Shown here: one piece after another, positions 1 through 9,359 of the stretch
How the letters are laid out: each line of letters begins with the position of its first letter
How positions within the stretch are numbered: position 1 is the first letter of the stretch
From: Peribacillus folii
Lineage (GTDB): Bacteria; Bacillota; Bacilli; Bacillales; DSM-1321
Assembly: GCF_030271255.1 (NCBI RefSeq)
Contig: NZ_JASJOM010000016.1
Coordinates: 1 to 59,126, forward strand
DNA: 59,126 nucleotides
Direction of reading: 5' to 3'
Notes under the pieces: model-generated
Databases searched by the model: none
Seen by the model: only the letters and a program-made list of their open reading frames with translations
What the model was told of the DNA's origin: nothing
Made by a program: the position numbers and the translations under genes

Positions 1-18
1 TCTACAACCATATATTGC

Positions 19-102
19 GGAGGGGTAGCGAAGTGGCTAAACGCGGCGGACTGTAAATCCGCTCCTTAGGGTTCGGCAGTTCGAATCTGCCCCCCTCCAC
101 CA
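19..102 (+). tRNA. tRNA-Tyr (anticodon GTA)
   Basis: The sequence folds as a class II tRNA with a long variable arm. The acceptor strands GGAGGGG (19-25) and CCCCTCC (92-98) pair fully, followed by discriminator A and an encoded CCA. The anticodon loop reads CTGTAAA, giving anticodon GTA. It is the first gene of a four-tRNA cluster. Confidence 0.97.
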
Positions 103-205
103 TCTTATTCAAATCCTGTGGATTAGTTATATATTCTCTTTAATGGGGAAATATATGATTACCACCTTTTTACTTTGTTGAATATATTCAATACATAGTA
201 TATAT

Positions 206-280
206 TGGGCTATAGCCAAGCGGTAAGGCAACGGATTTTGATTCCGTCATGCGAAGGTTCGATCCCTTCTAGCCCAGCCA
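206..280 (+). tRNA. tRNA-Gln (anticodon TTG)
   Basis: Acceptor TGGGCTA (206-212) pairs with TAGCCCA before a G discriminator and encoded CCA. The anticodon TTG lies at 238-240. The unusual 5' T is normal for bacterial tRNA-Gln. Confidence 0.96.
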
Positions 281-283
281 TTT

Positions 284-355
284 GCGGAAGTAGTTCAGTG
301 GTAGAATACAACCTTGCCAAGGTTGGGGTCGCGGGTTCGAATCCCGTCTTCCGCT
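284..355 (+). tRNA. tRNA-Gly (anticodon GCC)
   Basis: Acceptor GCGGAAG (284-290) pairs with CTTCCGC (348-354), with discriminator T355. The anticodon GCC is at 316-318. No CCA is encoded, so the end must be added by nucleotidyltransferase, unlike its three neighbours. Confidence 0.95.
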
Positions 356-376
356 TTATTTATTCCAACCAATCTC

Positions 377-452
377 GGGGCCTTAGCTCAGCTGGGAGAG
401 CGCCTGCCTTGCACGCAGGAGGTCAGCGGTTCGATCCCGCTAGGCTCCACCA
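377..452 (+). tRNA. tRNA-Ala (anticodon TGC)
   Basis: Acceptor GGGGCCT (377-383) pairs with AGGCTCC (442-448), including one G-T wobble. The anticodon TGC is at 410-412 and CCA is encoded. It is the last tRNA before a strong terminator. Confidence 0.96.
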
Positions 453-476
453 TTATCTACATACACCAAAACTTAC

Positions 477-508
477 GTCTTAAGCTTATCCGGCTTAAGG
501 CTTTTTTT
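477..508 (+). terminator. Rho-independent terminator of the tRNA cluster
   Basis: Arms GTCTTAAGC and GCTTAAGGC enclose a 7-nt loop and are followed by a run of seven T. Confidence 0.9.
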
Positions 509-613
509 GTTTTTTTTGCTTATATCAGCCCGGCGCCTGCATGTTTATACAGGGAAATGTCCGGTTGAACCACAAGGCATTCAAGATATAAAATAATGAA
601 AAGGGGGAGTTGT

Positions 614-1516
614 ATGTCTATTCGGAAAATTTCAGTCATTGGATTGCCCATGGACCTTGGTCAAGCAAGGCGCGGTGTGGATATGGGACCTAGTGCAATT
701 CGTTGTGCAGGGATTATCGAGCGTCTTGAGCGATTAAATATTGAAGTGGAAGATTTAGGAGATATAACGGTGGGGCGTCCTGAGGATCCCAACGATCCTG
801 GTACGAATTTAAAAAACCTTTCGCTTGTAGCAGCGAGCAATAGCGAGTTGGCTGCAAGGGTAGATGAAATAATTGAAAGCGACTCATTTCCACTCGTATT
901 GGGCGGGGACCATTCAATCGCGATAGGGACGCTTGCAGGCGTTGCTAAGCACCATGAAAATGTCGGTGTCATTTGGTATGATGCCCATGGTGATTTAAAT
1001 ACCGAGGATACGTCTCCATCAGGGAATATTCATGGAATGCCGCTTGCTGTCAGCTTGGGTCTTGGGCATCCTGACCTAATCAATATCCATGGATCCGTCC
1101 CGAAGGTGAAACCGGAAAACATCGTCATCATTGGGGCGAGGTCTTTGGATGAAGGGGAAAGGGAGCTTATACGTAATAAAGGAATTAAAGTCTACACGAT
1201 GCATGAAATCGACCGCATCGGAATGACGCGTGTCATGGAAGAGAGCATCGAGTATTTAAGAGAAAGAACCGACGGTGTCCACCTTTCACTCGATTTGGAT
1301 GGGGTTGACCCTGCAGATGCACCAGGTGTAGGGACACCGGTGATTGGCGGCATCAGTTACCGGGAAAGCCATCTGGCAATGGAAATGCTCGCGGAAGCCA
1401 ATATGATCACTTCTGCGGAATTCGTTGAGGTGAACCCGATCTTGGATGAGCGGAATAAAACGGCCATCGTTGCCGTGGCATTAATGGGTTCGCTATTTGG
1501 GGAAAAGCTATTATAA
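614..1516 (+). CDS. rocF: Arginase
   Basis: This 300-residue protein is an arginase, hydrolysing L-arginine to ornithine and urea in arginine catabolism. Mn-binding motifs of the ureohydrolase family are intact: GGDH with H100, DAHGD with D123, H125 and D127, and DLDGVDP with D227 and D229. The start at 614 is chosen because AGGGGGAG lies just upstream; the in-frame ATG at 596 has no ribosome site. The gene stands alone between two terminators, ahead of sigW, an arrangement I recall from the B. cereus group but not from B. subtilis 168. Confidence 0.96.
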   Translation: MSIRKISVIGLPMDLGQARRGVDMGPSAIRCAGIIERLERLNIEVEDLGDITVGRPEDPNDPGTNLKNLSLVAASNSELAARVDEIIESDSFPLVLGGDHSIAIGTLAGVAKHHENVGVIWYDAHGDLNTEDTSPSGNIHGMPLAVSLGLGHPDLINIHGSVPKVKPENIVIIGARSLDEGERELIRNKGIKVYTMHEIDRIGMTRVMEESIEYLRERTDGVHLSLDLDGVDPADAPGVGTPVIGGISYRESHLAMEMLAEANMITSAEFVEVNPILDERNKTAIVAVALMGSLFGEKLL

Positions 1517-1528
1517 GGGAACAATATA

Positions 1529-1567
1529 AAAAAACAGTAACCGGCTTGTAATGGGTTACTGTTTTTT
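1529..1567 (+). terminator. Terminator of rocF
   Basis: Arms AAAAACAGTAACC and GGTTACTGTTTTT enclose an 11-12 nt loop. A-rich and T-rich flanks make it usable from both sides, so it may also stop the leftward gene at 1655-1837. Confidence 0.9.
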
Positions 1568-1654
1568 ATATGCTAGAAGGCGTAAGCTTATTTTCCTTGG
1601 TGTATGTAACTGGAACTTTTCCAATCATAAATGGATGCGAGCAATTGTCTAATT

Positions 1655-1837
1655 TCAAAGGGCACGTCTGTCCTGAAAGCTGCTGCCCTTTGTTAAGTGG
1701 AGGTATTGATTGATTAATATATCGAGTTTGCTGCTCACTTCCACCACTTCATTATCCACCATCGAAGAACGGGAAGCCAAAATCATCATTTTTTGTCTGT
1801 ATTGTTCAATATGGTCCAAAATTTGTTCAGCAGTCAT
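1655..1837 (-). CDS. Spo0E-like sporulation regulatory protein
   Basis: This 60-residue protein resembles the Spo0E family of aspartyl-phosphate phosphatases, which dephosphorylate Spo0A~P or other response regulators. The visible signature is SSKLDILINQYL near the C terminus, matching the family SxxLDxLI pattern, preceded by an amphipathic helix. The start is the ATG at 1837, preceded by GAAGGGAG at 11 nt; an upstream TTG overlaps that ribosome site and is unlikely. It is divergent from sigW and monocistronic. Its exact target cannot be read from the sequence. Confidence 0.8.
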   Translation of the reverse strand: MTAEQILDHIEQYRQKMMILASRSSMVDNEVVEVSSKLDILINQYLHLTKGSSFQDRRAL

Positions 1838-1944
1838 ATAGAAATCTACTCCCTTCAATTTTACAATTTCTTACTATATAACCCTGTTTTTTTTTTCTTA
1901 AACATTCAATGTAAAACTTTGTTAAAATAAATGTATTAAATTTT

Positions 1945-1970
1945 TGAAACCTTTTAGCTTACGATTCGTA
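1945..1970 (+). promoter_or_regulatory. Sigma-W autoregulatory promoter
   Basis: TGAAAC at 1945-1950 and CGTA at 1967-1970 are separated by exactly 16 nt. This is the sigma-W consensus and lies 40 nt before the sigW start codon. Confidence 0.9.
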
Positions 1971-2009
1971 ATAATCGTATAGCCGCATGAGCGGGGGTAA
2001 TACTGGAAA

Positions 2010-2573
2010 ATGGATGCACTCATTAAAGAGAGAATCAATCAAGTAATAAAGGGAGACCATAATGCATTTGGAGAAATTGTCGAAATCTACAAGGACAAAG
2101 TTTTCCAGATTTGTTTCAGGATGCTTGGCAACAAGCAAGAAGCAGAAGATTTGGCACAAGAGGCATTTGTTAGGGCCTTTGTGAATATTCACAGCTTCAA
2201 TATCGGCATGAAATTTTCTACATGGTTATATCGCATTGCGACGAACCTATGCATTGATCGCCTTCGCAAGAAAAAACCGGACTATTATCTCGATGCAGAA
2301 GTGGCCGGAACAGAGGGACTGAATATGTATTCCCAGCTTGCTTCGAATTTGGCAAAGCCCGAGGAAGAGGCCGAATCTTTAGAGCTTCAGGAAACCATCC
2401 AAGAAGAAATCATGAAATTGCCCGAGAAATATCGATCGGTCATCGTATTGAAGTATATTGAAGAGTTATCTTTAAAGGAAATCAGTGAAATACTGGATTT
2501 GCCAGTCGGCACTGTCAAGACAAGAATACATCGTGGTCGCGAAGCCTTGCGTAAACAACTACGCCATTTATAA
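2010..2573 (+). CDS. sigW: ECF RNA polymerase sigma factor SigW
   Basis: This 187-residue group 4 sigma factor controls the envelope-stress and antimicrobial-peptide regulon in Bacillus. Region 2 (about residues 20-95) has the AEDLAQEAFVRAF motif, and region 4 ends in LPVGTVKTRIHRGREALR. It matches the length of B. subtilis SigW. A GCGGGGGT ribosome site precedes the ATG. rsiW follows after 16 nt, so the pair forms an autoregulated operon from the sigma-W promoter just upstream. Confidence 0.96.
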   Translation: MDALIKERINQVIKGDHNAFGEIVEIYKDKVFQICFRMLGNKQEAEDLAQEAFVRAFVNIHSFNIGMKFSTWLYRIATNLCIDRLRKKKPDYYLDAEVAGTEGLNMYSQLASNLAKPEEEAESLELQETIQEEIMKLPEKYRSVIVLKYIEELSLKEISEILDLPVGTVKTRIHRGREALRKQLRHL

Positions 2574-2589
2574 AAAGAAGGTGAGAAAA

Positions 2590-3213
2590 ATGAACTGCCA
2601 TGAAGAAATCATTGAATATATGCATGATTATTTAGACGAGGACATCGAACCGGATCATAAAGAATTATTACGGGAGCACCTCCATGGATGTGCGGAATGC
2701 CAGGCTTACTTTAATGAAATGAAAAAGGCGGTAGCCCTGGTGCAAAGCACTTCCCATATCAAGGCGCCGGACGACTTCACAGCAAAGGTCATGGCTCAAT
2801 TGCCGAAGGAAACGAAAACAACGGGTGCCAAGCGTTGGTTCAAAAGCCATCCCTTCATGACAGCGGCAGCCATGTTCATTGTTTTGATGACAGGGTCTGT
2901 TTTTTCCACTTATAATCAGGACGAACATTTTTCGGTCTCAAAGCAGCCCAATTTAGTGGTTGAAGGCGAAACGGTGATTGTGCCTGCCGGTGAAACAATC
3001 GAGGGAAACGTAGTGGTTCAAAATGGCAATATTCAAATAGATGGTGAAGTAGAAGGAGATGTCACCGTCATAAACGGGCATAAGTATATGTCCAAGGCAG
3101 GGAATGTGACCGGAAGCATCCATGTCATCGACCAAGCCTTCGAATGGATGTGGTATAAGGTCAAGGATACTGCGACCTCACTGATTCCTTCGCACCAGGG
3201 GAAGAACGAATAA
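2590..3213 (+). CDS. rsiW: Anti-sigma-W factor RsiW
   Basis: This 207-residue membrane protein holds SigW inactive until it is cut by regulated proteolysis (PrsW, then RasP in B. subtilis). The N-terminal zinc anti-sigma domain shows HLHGCAEC, the H-x3-C-x2-C motif. One membrane segment lies near residues 94-112 (MTAAAMFIVLMTGSVF). The outer part contains repeated I-x-G-x-V strands like those of polymer-forming proteins. The ATG at 2590 has AAGAAGGTGAG in front; longer upstream reading overlaps sigW and is discounted. Confidence 0.94.
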   Translation: MNCHEEIIEYMHDYLDEDIEPDHKELLREHLHGCAECQAYFNEMKKAVALVQSTSHIKAPDDFTAKVMAQLPKETKTTGAKRWFKSHPFMTAAAMFIVLMTGSVFSTYNQDEHFSVSKQPNLVVEGETVIVPAGETIEGNVVVQNGNIQIDGEVEGDVTVINGHKYMSKAGNVTGSIHVIDQAFEWMWYKVKDTATSLIPSHQGKNE

Positions 3214-3218
3214 GAGGT

Positions 3219-3270
3219 AAAGCTGAGTGGGGGCATCGCGTTTCATAGCCGATGTCTTGCTCAGCTTTTC
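3219..3270 (+). terminator. Terminator of sigW-rsiW
   Basis: Outer arms AAAGCTGAG and CTCAGCTTT enclose an inner helix GGCATCG/CGATGTC. The T-run is short (TTTTCC). Confidence 0.75.
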
Positions 3271-3364
3271 CTTTTCATGGTGGTAAGGGGCAGGCTTATG
3301 CTTGCTTAGAATACGCCAGTAAGTAATTTTTCTCACACTAGTTTTAGAAGTATCATTTAAAAAA

Positions 3365-3373
3365 TGGTATACT
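3365..3373 (+). promoter_or_regulatory. Extended -10 promoter for cdaA operon
   Basis: TGG-TATACT gives an extended -10 element 64 nt before the cdaA start. No good -35 hexamer is seen at 17 nt. Confidence 0.45.
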
Positions 3374-3436
3374 ATTAAGGTTATTACATAACGATTTTAA
3401 TTGCTATTTGGAGTAATGCTGACTGGAGGAAACAAC

Positions 3437-4261
3437 ATGTCTTTATCCAATTTGAATGTTTGGGACTATGTAGTAAATTTCATTGATATTCTCCTTGTTT
3501 GGTTTGTGATATATAAATTGTTAACTATTATTCGAGGCACGAAGGCAATTCAGCTGCTAAAAGGAATTTTTGTGATCGTCATTGTAAAAAGCTTAAGCAA
3601 CCTGTTTGGTTTCAATACACTTGGATGGTTAATGGCACAAGTCATGAACTGGGGAGTATTGGCAATTCTCGTCATTTTTCAACCTGAACTGAGAAGGGCA
3701 CTTGAACAACTGGGACGCGGCAAGCTCTTTTCAAGAGGCACCGTACCGGAAGAGAATCAGCAAGAGCGTTTAGTCGAAGAGATCCTGAAGGCGTCCACCT
3801 ATATGGCGAAAAGGCGGATAGGCGCCTTGATTACAATAGAAAAGGGAACGGAGCTTGGGGATTATGTTGAAACGGGAATTCCTCTAAGATCCTATATTTC
3901 TTCGGAGCTGCTCATCAATATTTTCATCCCCAATACGCCGCTTCACGATGGCGCAGTCATCCTGCAGAATAATCAGGTGGCCGCTGCAGCGTGCTACCTA
4001 CCCTTATCGGAAAGCCCGTTCATCTCCAAGGAACTCGGCACCCGGCATAGGGCTGCGATTGGCATGAGCGAAGTGACTGATAGTCTTACGATTGTCGTTT
4101 CAGAAGAAACAGGCGGGATATCGGTTACTAAAAACGGCGAGCTCTACCGGGATTTAAATCAAGAATCCTTCAGGGCCATGCTGACAAGTGAGCTCGTAGT
4201 GGAAAACATCAAAACCACTTCCTCAGGCATCTGGAATTGGAGGGGGAAAAAGAATGGATAA
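3437..4261 (+). CDS. cdaA: Diadenylate cyclase CdaA
   Basis: This 274-residue enzyme makes cyclic di-AMP from two ATP molecules at the membrane. Three transmembrane helices occupy roughly residues 10-80, followed by the DAC domain with its catalytic D171-G-A and R203-H-R motifs, at the same numbering I recall for B. subtilis CdaA. GGAGG with 7 nt spacing supports ATG 3437 over the earlier in-frame start at 3401. It overlaps cdaR by 8 nt, which fits the known CdaA-CdaR-GlmM complex that ties c-di-AMP to cell-wall precursor supply. Confidence 0.96.
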   Translation: MSLSNLNVWDYVVNFIDILLVWFVIYKLLTIIRGTKAIQLLKGIFVIVIVKSLSNLFGFNTLGWLMAQVMNWGVLAILVIFQPELRRALEQLGRGKLFSRGTVPEENQQERLVEEILKASTYMAKRRIGALITIEKGTELGDYVETGIPLRSYISSELLINIFIPNTPLHDGAVILQNNQVAAAACYLPLSESPFISKELGTRHRAAIGMSEVTDSLTIVVSEETGGISVTKNGELYRDLNQESFRAMLTSELVVENIKTTSSGIWNWRGKKNG

Positions 4262-5606
4262 ATTCACTAATAGTGCGTGGTTTATGAGAATCGTGGCGTT
4301 TGCCTTGGCAGCACTTTTGTTCATTTCCATTAACTTTGAGATGGAGTCGGATAAAAAATCCCTTGGACTATCCACTGCCCCTGAAATCAGTACGGAGACC
4401 ATTGAGAATGTCCCCGTTGAAGTATACTATGACCGTGAAAATCTAGTGGTTAGCGGAGTGCCGGAAACGGTGGATGTCACTTTAAAGGGAGCAAAAAGCC
4501 TATTGATCAATGCAAAAAACCAGAGAGGCTTCAAGGTTTATGTAGATTTGTCAGATCCTGAAATCTCTATGGGGAATCGGACGGTCACATTCAAAATCAG
4601 TGATTTAAATGAAAAGCTGGTGGCGACCATCGATCCTGAATATGCAGAAGTCAATGTTCAAGAACGAGTGACGAAGGAATTCCCGATAGAGGCCGAGTAT
4701 AATACATCCTTACTTGAAGATGGATATACCGCTGGGCAGCCGACAGTAAGCCCGAAAACGGTCAAAATAACGGGTGCTAAAAACGTCATTGAGCAAATTT
4801 CCTATGTTAAGGCAAACCTTGAAATAAACAAGGATTTGAACGAAACCGTAAACGGAAAAGCAACCGTTAAAGCGCTTGACCGGGACTTGAATAAGTTGGA
4901 TGTGACGATCGAGCCTGCTTCGGTCGCTGTATCCCTTAAAGTGAGCATCCCTTCAAAAACGGTGTCCATCTCTCCAAAGCAAACAGGGAAGGCAAAGGAC
5001 GGCATCCGGATTAAGAGCATAAGTGTCGACCCCACAGAGGTCACCTTATTTGGATCAGAGTCGAACCTGGAAAAAATAAGTGAATTGAAGCTTCCTGTAA
5101 ATATCTCGAAAATCGATGGAGATACAGACCTGGAGCTTGATCTTACAAAACCGGAAAATGTACAAAAAATGTCCTTAGGGAAAGCCAAGGTCAAAATTCG
5201 CACGGAAAAAGTCGAAAAAGATCGGGAGACTGCAGATCCAGTCGACGAAGAGGTAGTACAAGAACCGGCAGAAGAACAAGAGCCGGTTGAAAAACCAGTC
5301 GAGAAGGATGAACCGGCTGCCATTGATTCCAAGACATTCAATAATGTAAAAATAGAGCCTGTAGGCATACAGGAGGGCCAAGATGCAAGATTGGAAACCG
5401 AAGTAACGAGCATCACGCTGCAAGGCGAGGCCGATGATTTGAAGGATATCAAGAAAGACGACATTAATCTTACAGTGGATTTAAGTAATTTAGATGAAGG
5501 TACGCATGATGTGGATGTGGCGGTAAATGTGCCTGCAGGATTGGATTGGGATCTGGGATCTAAAACGATCAGGGTCTCCATCACTTCAAAAGACGAAGAG
5601 ACATGA
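4254..5606 (+). CDS. cdaR: CdaA regulatory protein CdaR (YbbR)
   Basis: This 450-residue protein has an N-terminal membrane anchor (residues 10-27) followed by tandem YbbR domains on the outer face. It binds CdaA and modulates its activity. Between the third and fourth repeats (about residues 320-355) lies an acidic, proline-rich linker with repeated EPxEEQ-like units, less conserved than the rest. The start overlaps the end of cdaA (ATGGATAA). glmM follows after 53 nt without a terminator. Confidence 0.93.
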   Translation: MDKFTNSAWFMRIVAFALAALLFISINFEMESDKKSLGLSTAPEISTETIENVPVEVYYDRENLVVSGVPETVDVTLKGAKSLLINAKNQRGFKVYVDLSDPEISMGNRTVTFKISDLNEKLVATIDPEYAEVNVQERVTKEFPIEAEYNTSLLEDGYTAGQPTVSPKTVKITGAKNVIEQISYVKANLEINKDLNETVNGKATVKALDRDLNKLDVTIEPASVAVSLKVSIPSKTVSISPKQTGKAKDGIRIKSISVDPTEVTLFGSESNLEKISELKLPVNISKIDGDTDLELDLTKPENVQKMSLGKAKVKIRTEKVEKDRETADPVDEEVVQEPAEEQEPVEKPVEKDEPAAIDSKTFNNVKIEPVGIQEGQDARLETEVTSITLQGEADDLKDIKKDDINLTVDLSNLDEGTHDVDVAVNVPAGLDWDLGSKTIRVSITSKDEET

Positions 5607-5659
5607 ACTTCCTTTAACATCACTTAATTCAGTAACGATCTAAAGAAGGAGCGATTAAG

Positions 5660-7009
5660 ATGGGTAAATATTTTGGAACAGACGGAGTTAGGGGTATAGC
5701 GAATAGCGAATTAACACCGGAGTTGGCATTTAAATTAGGCCGTTTTGGTGGCTACGTCCTTACTAAAAATACAGAAAAACCCAAAGTGCTGATAGGGCGC
5801 GATACACGCATCTCGGGTGAAATGCTGGAAGGTGCACTTGTTGCTGGTCTCTTGTCGATCGGGGCAGAGGTGATGCGCCTTGGTGTCATTTCGACACCGG
5901 GAGTCGCCTATTTGACAAAGGCCTTGAGTGCCGAAGCGGGCGTCATGATTTCAGCTTCACATAATCCAGTCGCGGATAATGGCATTAAATTCTTTGGACC
6001 TGATGGCTTCAAGCTGTCCGATGATCAAGAAGCGGAAATCGAGGCACTGCTGGATATGGAAAAGGATGAACTTCCACGTCCTGTAGGCGGGGATCTAGGC
6101 CATTTAAACGATTATTTCGAAGGCGGACAAAAGTATTTGCAGTACTTGAAACAATCGGTCGACGAAGACTTTACAGGCGTTCATGTTGCGCTTGATTGTG
6201 CACATGGGGCGACGTCGTCCTTGGCCATGCATTTGTTCGCAGATCTTGATGCGGATATCTCCACAATGGGAGCATCGCCAAATGGCTTGAACATCAATGA
6301 TAAGGTCGGCTCGACCCACCCTGAAGCACTTGCTGAATTCCTGAAGGAAAAAGGGGCGGATGTTGGTCTTGCTTTCGACGGGGACGGGGACCGTGTCATT
6401 GCCATCGATGAAAAAGGAAATATCGTGGATGGCGACCAAATCATGTATATCTGTGCGAAGTACCTGAAAGAAAATAATCGCCTGAAACAAGGAACTGTGG
6501 TTTCCACGATCATGAGTAACCTCGGTTTTTATAAAGGTCTTGAAGAGCATGATATCCAAAGTGCCCAAACGGCAGTGGGAGACCGCTATGTGGTTGAGGA
6601 AATGAGAAAAGGCGGCTATAACCTTGGCGGGGAACAATCCGGACACATCATATTCCTAGATTACAACACGACAGGTGATGGTTTATTGACGGGCTTACAG
6701 CTGGTTAACATCATGAGTGACACGAAAAAAAGCCTATCCGAGCTTGCTGGTGAAATGAAGAAGTATCCACAAACGCTTATCAATGTCAGGGTCACCGATA
6801 AACATGCTGTAACGGATAATGAGAAGGTACAGGCAGTCATTAAGGAAGTAGAAACGGAAATGAGCGGCAATGGCCGCATTTTGGTGAGACCATCCGGAAC
6901 TGAACCGCTTGTCCGTGTGATGGCCGAGGCACCGACTGCCGAGGAATGCACGAATTATGTCGATCGCATCGTCTCCGTCGTAAGAGCGGAAATGGGATTG
7001 AACGAATAA
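5660..7009 (+). CDS. glmM: Phosphoglucosamine mutase GlmM
   Basis: This 449-residue enzyme converts glucosamine-6-phosphate to glucosamine-1-phosphate, a step to UDP-GlcNAc and peptidoglycan. The phosphoserine loop ISASHNP places the active serine at residue 100. The metal loop DGDGDR sits near residue 245 and the phosphate-binding RPSGTEP near residue 412. All are intact and the length is normal. It is the last gene of the cdaA operon and ends at a strong terminator. GlmM also binds and restrains CdaA in Bacillus. Confidence 0.97.
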   Translation: MGKYFGTDGVRGIANSELTPELAFKLGRFGGYVLTKNTEKPKVLIGRDTRISGEMLEGALVAGLLSIGAEVMRLGVISTPGVAYLTKALSAEAGVMISASHNPVADNGIKFFGPDGFKLSDDQEAEIEALLDMEKDELPRPVGGDLGHLNDYFEGGQKYLQYLKQSVDEDFTGVHVALDCAHGATSSLAMHLFADLDADISTMGASPNGLNINDKVGSTHPEALAEFLKEKGADVGLAFDGDGDRVIAIDEKGNIVDGDQIMYICAKYLKENNRLKQGTVVSTIMSNLGFYKGLEEHDIQSAQTAVGDRYVVEEMRKGGYNLGGEQSGHIIFLDYNTTGDGLLTGLQLVNIMSDTKKSLSELAGEMKKYPQTLINVRVTDKHAVTDNEKVQAVIKEVETEMSGNGRILVRPSGTEPLVRVMAEAPTAEECTNYVDRIVSVVRAEMGLNE

Positions 7010-7016
7010 CCAATCT

Positions 7017-7057
7017 TATGCATAAAAGGAACGAAAATTCCTTTTATGCATATTTTT
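7017..7057 (+). terminator. Terminator of cdaA-cdaR-glmM
   Basis: A perfect 15-bp hairpin (arms 7017-7031 and 7038-7052) with a 6-nt loop is followed by five T. Confidence 0.92.
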
Positions 7058-7097
7058 ATAAAGAATGGTTTTTTTTATGAACCATGATAATAAAGAA

Positions 7098-7127
7098 TTG
7101 ACCTTTGTCCCTTGTTTAAGGTATGAT
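7098..7127 (+). promoter_or_regulatory. Sigma-A promoter for glmS
   Basis: TTGACC and TATGAT are separated by 18 nt, 80 nt upstream of the ribozyme cleavage site. Confidence 0.65.
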
Positions 7128-7200
7128 TATCCTGATTTACAACTGCTTTTCTAAAAAATGGTTGTATCAAGAAGGAGGGTAGGCAAAGAGAAAATGGATT

Positions 7201-7392
7201 GACAAAAGCGCCTGAACTAAGTCTGTTCGAGAATGGCTTAGTTGACGAGGAGGAGGTTTATCGAATGTTCGGCGGATACCTCCCGGCTGAAGTGCACAGC
7301 CGCAGTAATTCCAATTTTAAAACAGTGGGGCAACTTACTGCACAAAGGATTGGAAATGCACAATGGGATGAATGCTTTTGGGCATTTCCTTA
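7201..7392 (+). ncRNA. glmS ribozyme (glucosamine-6-phosphate-activated)
   Basis: The leader of glmS carries the self-cleaving glmS riboswitch. The cleavage-site context A|GCGCC is at 7207/7208. The conserved core follows: GACGAGGAGGAGG, then TTCGGCGG, CCTCCCGGCTGAAG and GCCGCAG. The P3 and P4 arms, including AATGCACAATGGGATGAATG near 7357-7376, complete it. Binding of GlcN6P triggers cleavage and RNase J decay of the message, giving feedback on GlmS. A 64-codon open frame over this region is not a gene. Confidence 0.96.
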
Positions 7393-7475
7393 ACAAAAAT
7401 ATATATCAGAGATGAGGGGGCAGGGATGCCCCCGAGCATTCCTGTTCCCTCGGATCGGTTGGAGGAACGGAAATT

Positions 7476-9278
7476 ATGTGTGGAATTGTTGGATATATCG
7501 GACTTAATGATGCGAAGGAAATCCTATTAAAAGGCCTTGAAAAACTTGAATACCGCGGATATGACTCTTCAGGGATTGCCGTGAAGAATGAAGCGGGCGT
7601 AACGATTTTTAAGGAAAAGGGACGAATCGCCGACCTGCGTGGAGCCGTGGACGAAAATACGGTTGCACATACGGGAATTGGACATACGCGCTGGGCTACT
7701 CATGGTATTCCAAGCCGCGAAAATGCCCATCCTCACCAAAGCAATTCAGGTCGTTTAACATTAGTTCATAATGGGGTCATTGAAAACTATGCGATTCTAA
7801 AACGTGAATATTTGCAGGATGTTGCCTTTAAAAGTGAAACGGATACGGAAGTCATCGTTCAACTTATCGAGAAGTTCGTGAATGGTGGCATGGAAGTGGA
7901 AGAGGCGTTCCGTCAAACACTCACGTTATTAGAAGGATCATATGCCATTGCCCTTTTGGATGCCGAAAATGATGAAACCATTTTTGTCGCAAAAAATAAA
8001 AGCCCGCTGCTGATCGGAGTCGGAAAAGACTTTAACGTTGTCGCTTCAGATGCAATGGCCATGTTGCAAGTCACAGATCAATTCCTTGAACTGATGGATA
8101 AGGAAATGGTCATCGTGACGAATGAAAAGGTAACGATCAAGAATCTTTCCAACGAAGAAGTATTGCGTGCACCGTTCACTGCTGAACTGGATGCAAGTGA
8201 TATTGAAAAGGGTACGTACCCGCACTACATGCTTAAGGAAGTCGACGAGCAGCCAGCTGTCATCCGTAAGATCATTCAAGCTTACCAAAATGAAGAAGGC
8301 AAACTTGCCATCGACTATAGCATTACTGAAGCTGTAAGCGAGGCGGACCGCATTTATATCATCGCTTGCGGAACTAGCTATCACGCAGGATTGATCGGGA
8401 AGCAATTCATCGAAAAAATGACTGGAATTCCGGTTGAAGTCCATGTGGCATCGGAATTCACTTATAATATGCCGTTATTATCGAAAAAACCGCTTTTCAT
8501 CTTCATATCGCAAAGCGGGGAAACGGCTGACAGCCGCGCCGTATTGGTTTCGATCAAAGCGCTCGGCCATAAAGCCTTGACCATCACAAACGTGCCAGGC
8601 TCCACCTTATCACGTGAAGCGGATTTTACTCTCTTGCTGCATGCCGGCCCTGAAATTGCCGTTGCCTCAACAAAAGCCTATACAGCTCAAGTGGCCGTGT
8701 TGGCCATACTGGCAAATGTAACAGGTCATTTCCGTAACCTGGAATATGACTTCGACCTTGTAAAAGAGCTTGGAATCGTAGCGACAGCCATGGAGGCCCT
8801 ATGTGACTCGAAAGAAGAGATGGAGGCCATCGCCCATGAATACCTGTCCGTTACAAGAAACTGCTTCTTCATCGGCCGTTCCCTTGACTACTATGTTGTC
8901 CTGGAAGGGGCGCTCAAGCTGAAGGAGATTTCCTACATCCAGGCGGAAGGCTTTGCCGGCGGCGAGCTTAAACACGGAACGATCGCCTTGATAGAAGAAG
9001 GCACGCCCGTCATCGCCCTTGCCACGCAAGCCGGCGTCAACTTAAGCATCCGCGGCAATGTCAAAGAAGTCGTGGCGAGAGGCGCCAACCCTTGCATCAT
9101 TTCGATGAAGGGGCTTGAAGAAGAGGATGATCGCTTTGTCATCCCGGAAGTGCACGAACTATTAACACCCCTTATCTCTGTTATCCCGATGCAGCTCATC
9201 GCCTACTACGCTGCCCTGCACCGCGAATGCGACGTGGATAAACCACGTAACCTTGCGAAAAGTGTAACGGTTGAGTAG
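7476..9278 (+). CDS. glmS: Glutamine--fructose-6-phosphate aminotransferase
   Basis: This 600-residue enzyme makes glucosamine-6-phosphate from fructose-6-phosphate and glutamine, the first step of aminosugar synthesis. The N-terminal nucleophile is Cys2 (MCGIVGYIG), followed by a class II glutaminase domain. Two SIS isomerase domains hold CGTSYHAG and SQSGETADS. The C terminus [13 protein letters not shown] is the universally conserved segment whose DNA is the TnsD target of Tn7. Expression is governed by the ribozyme in its leader. Confidence 0.98.
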   Translation: MCGIVGYIGLNDAKEILLKGLEKLEYRGYDSSGIAVKNEAGVTIFKEKGRIADLRGAVDENTVAHTGIGHTRWATHGIPSRENAHPHQSNSGRLTLVHNGVIENYAILKREYLQDVAFKSETDTEVIVQLIEKFVNGGMEVEEAFRQTLTLLEGSYAIALLDAENDETIFVAKNKSPLLIGVGKDFNVVASDAMAMLQVTDQFLELMDKEMVIVTNEKVTIKNLSNEEVLRAPFTAELDASDIEKGTYPHYMLKEVDEQPAVIRKIIQAYQNEEGKLAIDYSITEAVSEADRIYIIACGTSYHAGLIGKQFIEKMTGIPVEVHVASEFTYNMPLLSKKPLFIFISQSGETADSRAVLVSIKALGHKALTITNVPGSTLSREADFTLLLHAGPEIAVASTKAYTAQVAVLAILANVTGHFRNLEYDFDLVKELGIVATAMEALCDSKEEMEAIAHEYLSVTRNCFFIGRSLDYYVVLEGALKLKEISYIQAEGFAGGELKHGTIALIEEGTPVIALATQAGVNLSIRGNVKEVVARGANPCIISMKGLEEEDDRFVIPEVHELLTPLISVIPMQLIAYYAALHRECDVDKPRNLAKSVTVE

Positions 9279-9323
9279 GATTGGAATGAGTGCAGCGTAT
9301 GCTGTAGTTTTAAAATAAGTTTA

Positions 9324-9359
9324 ACCCCTTTAGTTATCATTATCTAAAGGGGTGTTTTT
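9324..9359 (+). terminator. Terminator after glmS
   Basis: Arms ACCCCTTTAG and CTAAAGGGGT are followed by GTTTTT. It ends one base before the tnsA remnant. Confidence 0.88.

Noticed and set aside
205..568. Two overlapping open frames of 84-92 codons
   Set aside because: They run across the tRNA-Gln, tRNA-Gly and tRNA-Ala genes and the terminator; translation is not plausible.
4802..5623. 273-codon frame on the minus strand within cdaR
   Set aside because: It is the antisense of cdaR, Ser-rich and without a ribosome site; cdaR is a well-supported gene.
7199..7393. 64-codon open frame before glmS
   Set aside because: It lies on the glmS ribozyme, whose conserved core explains the sequence.
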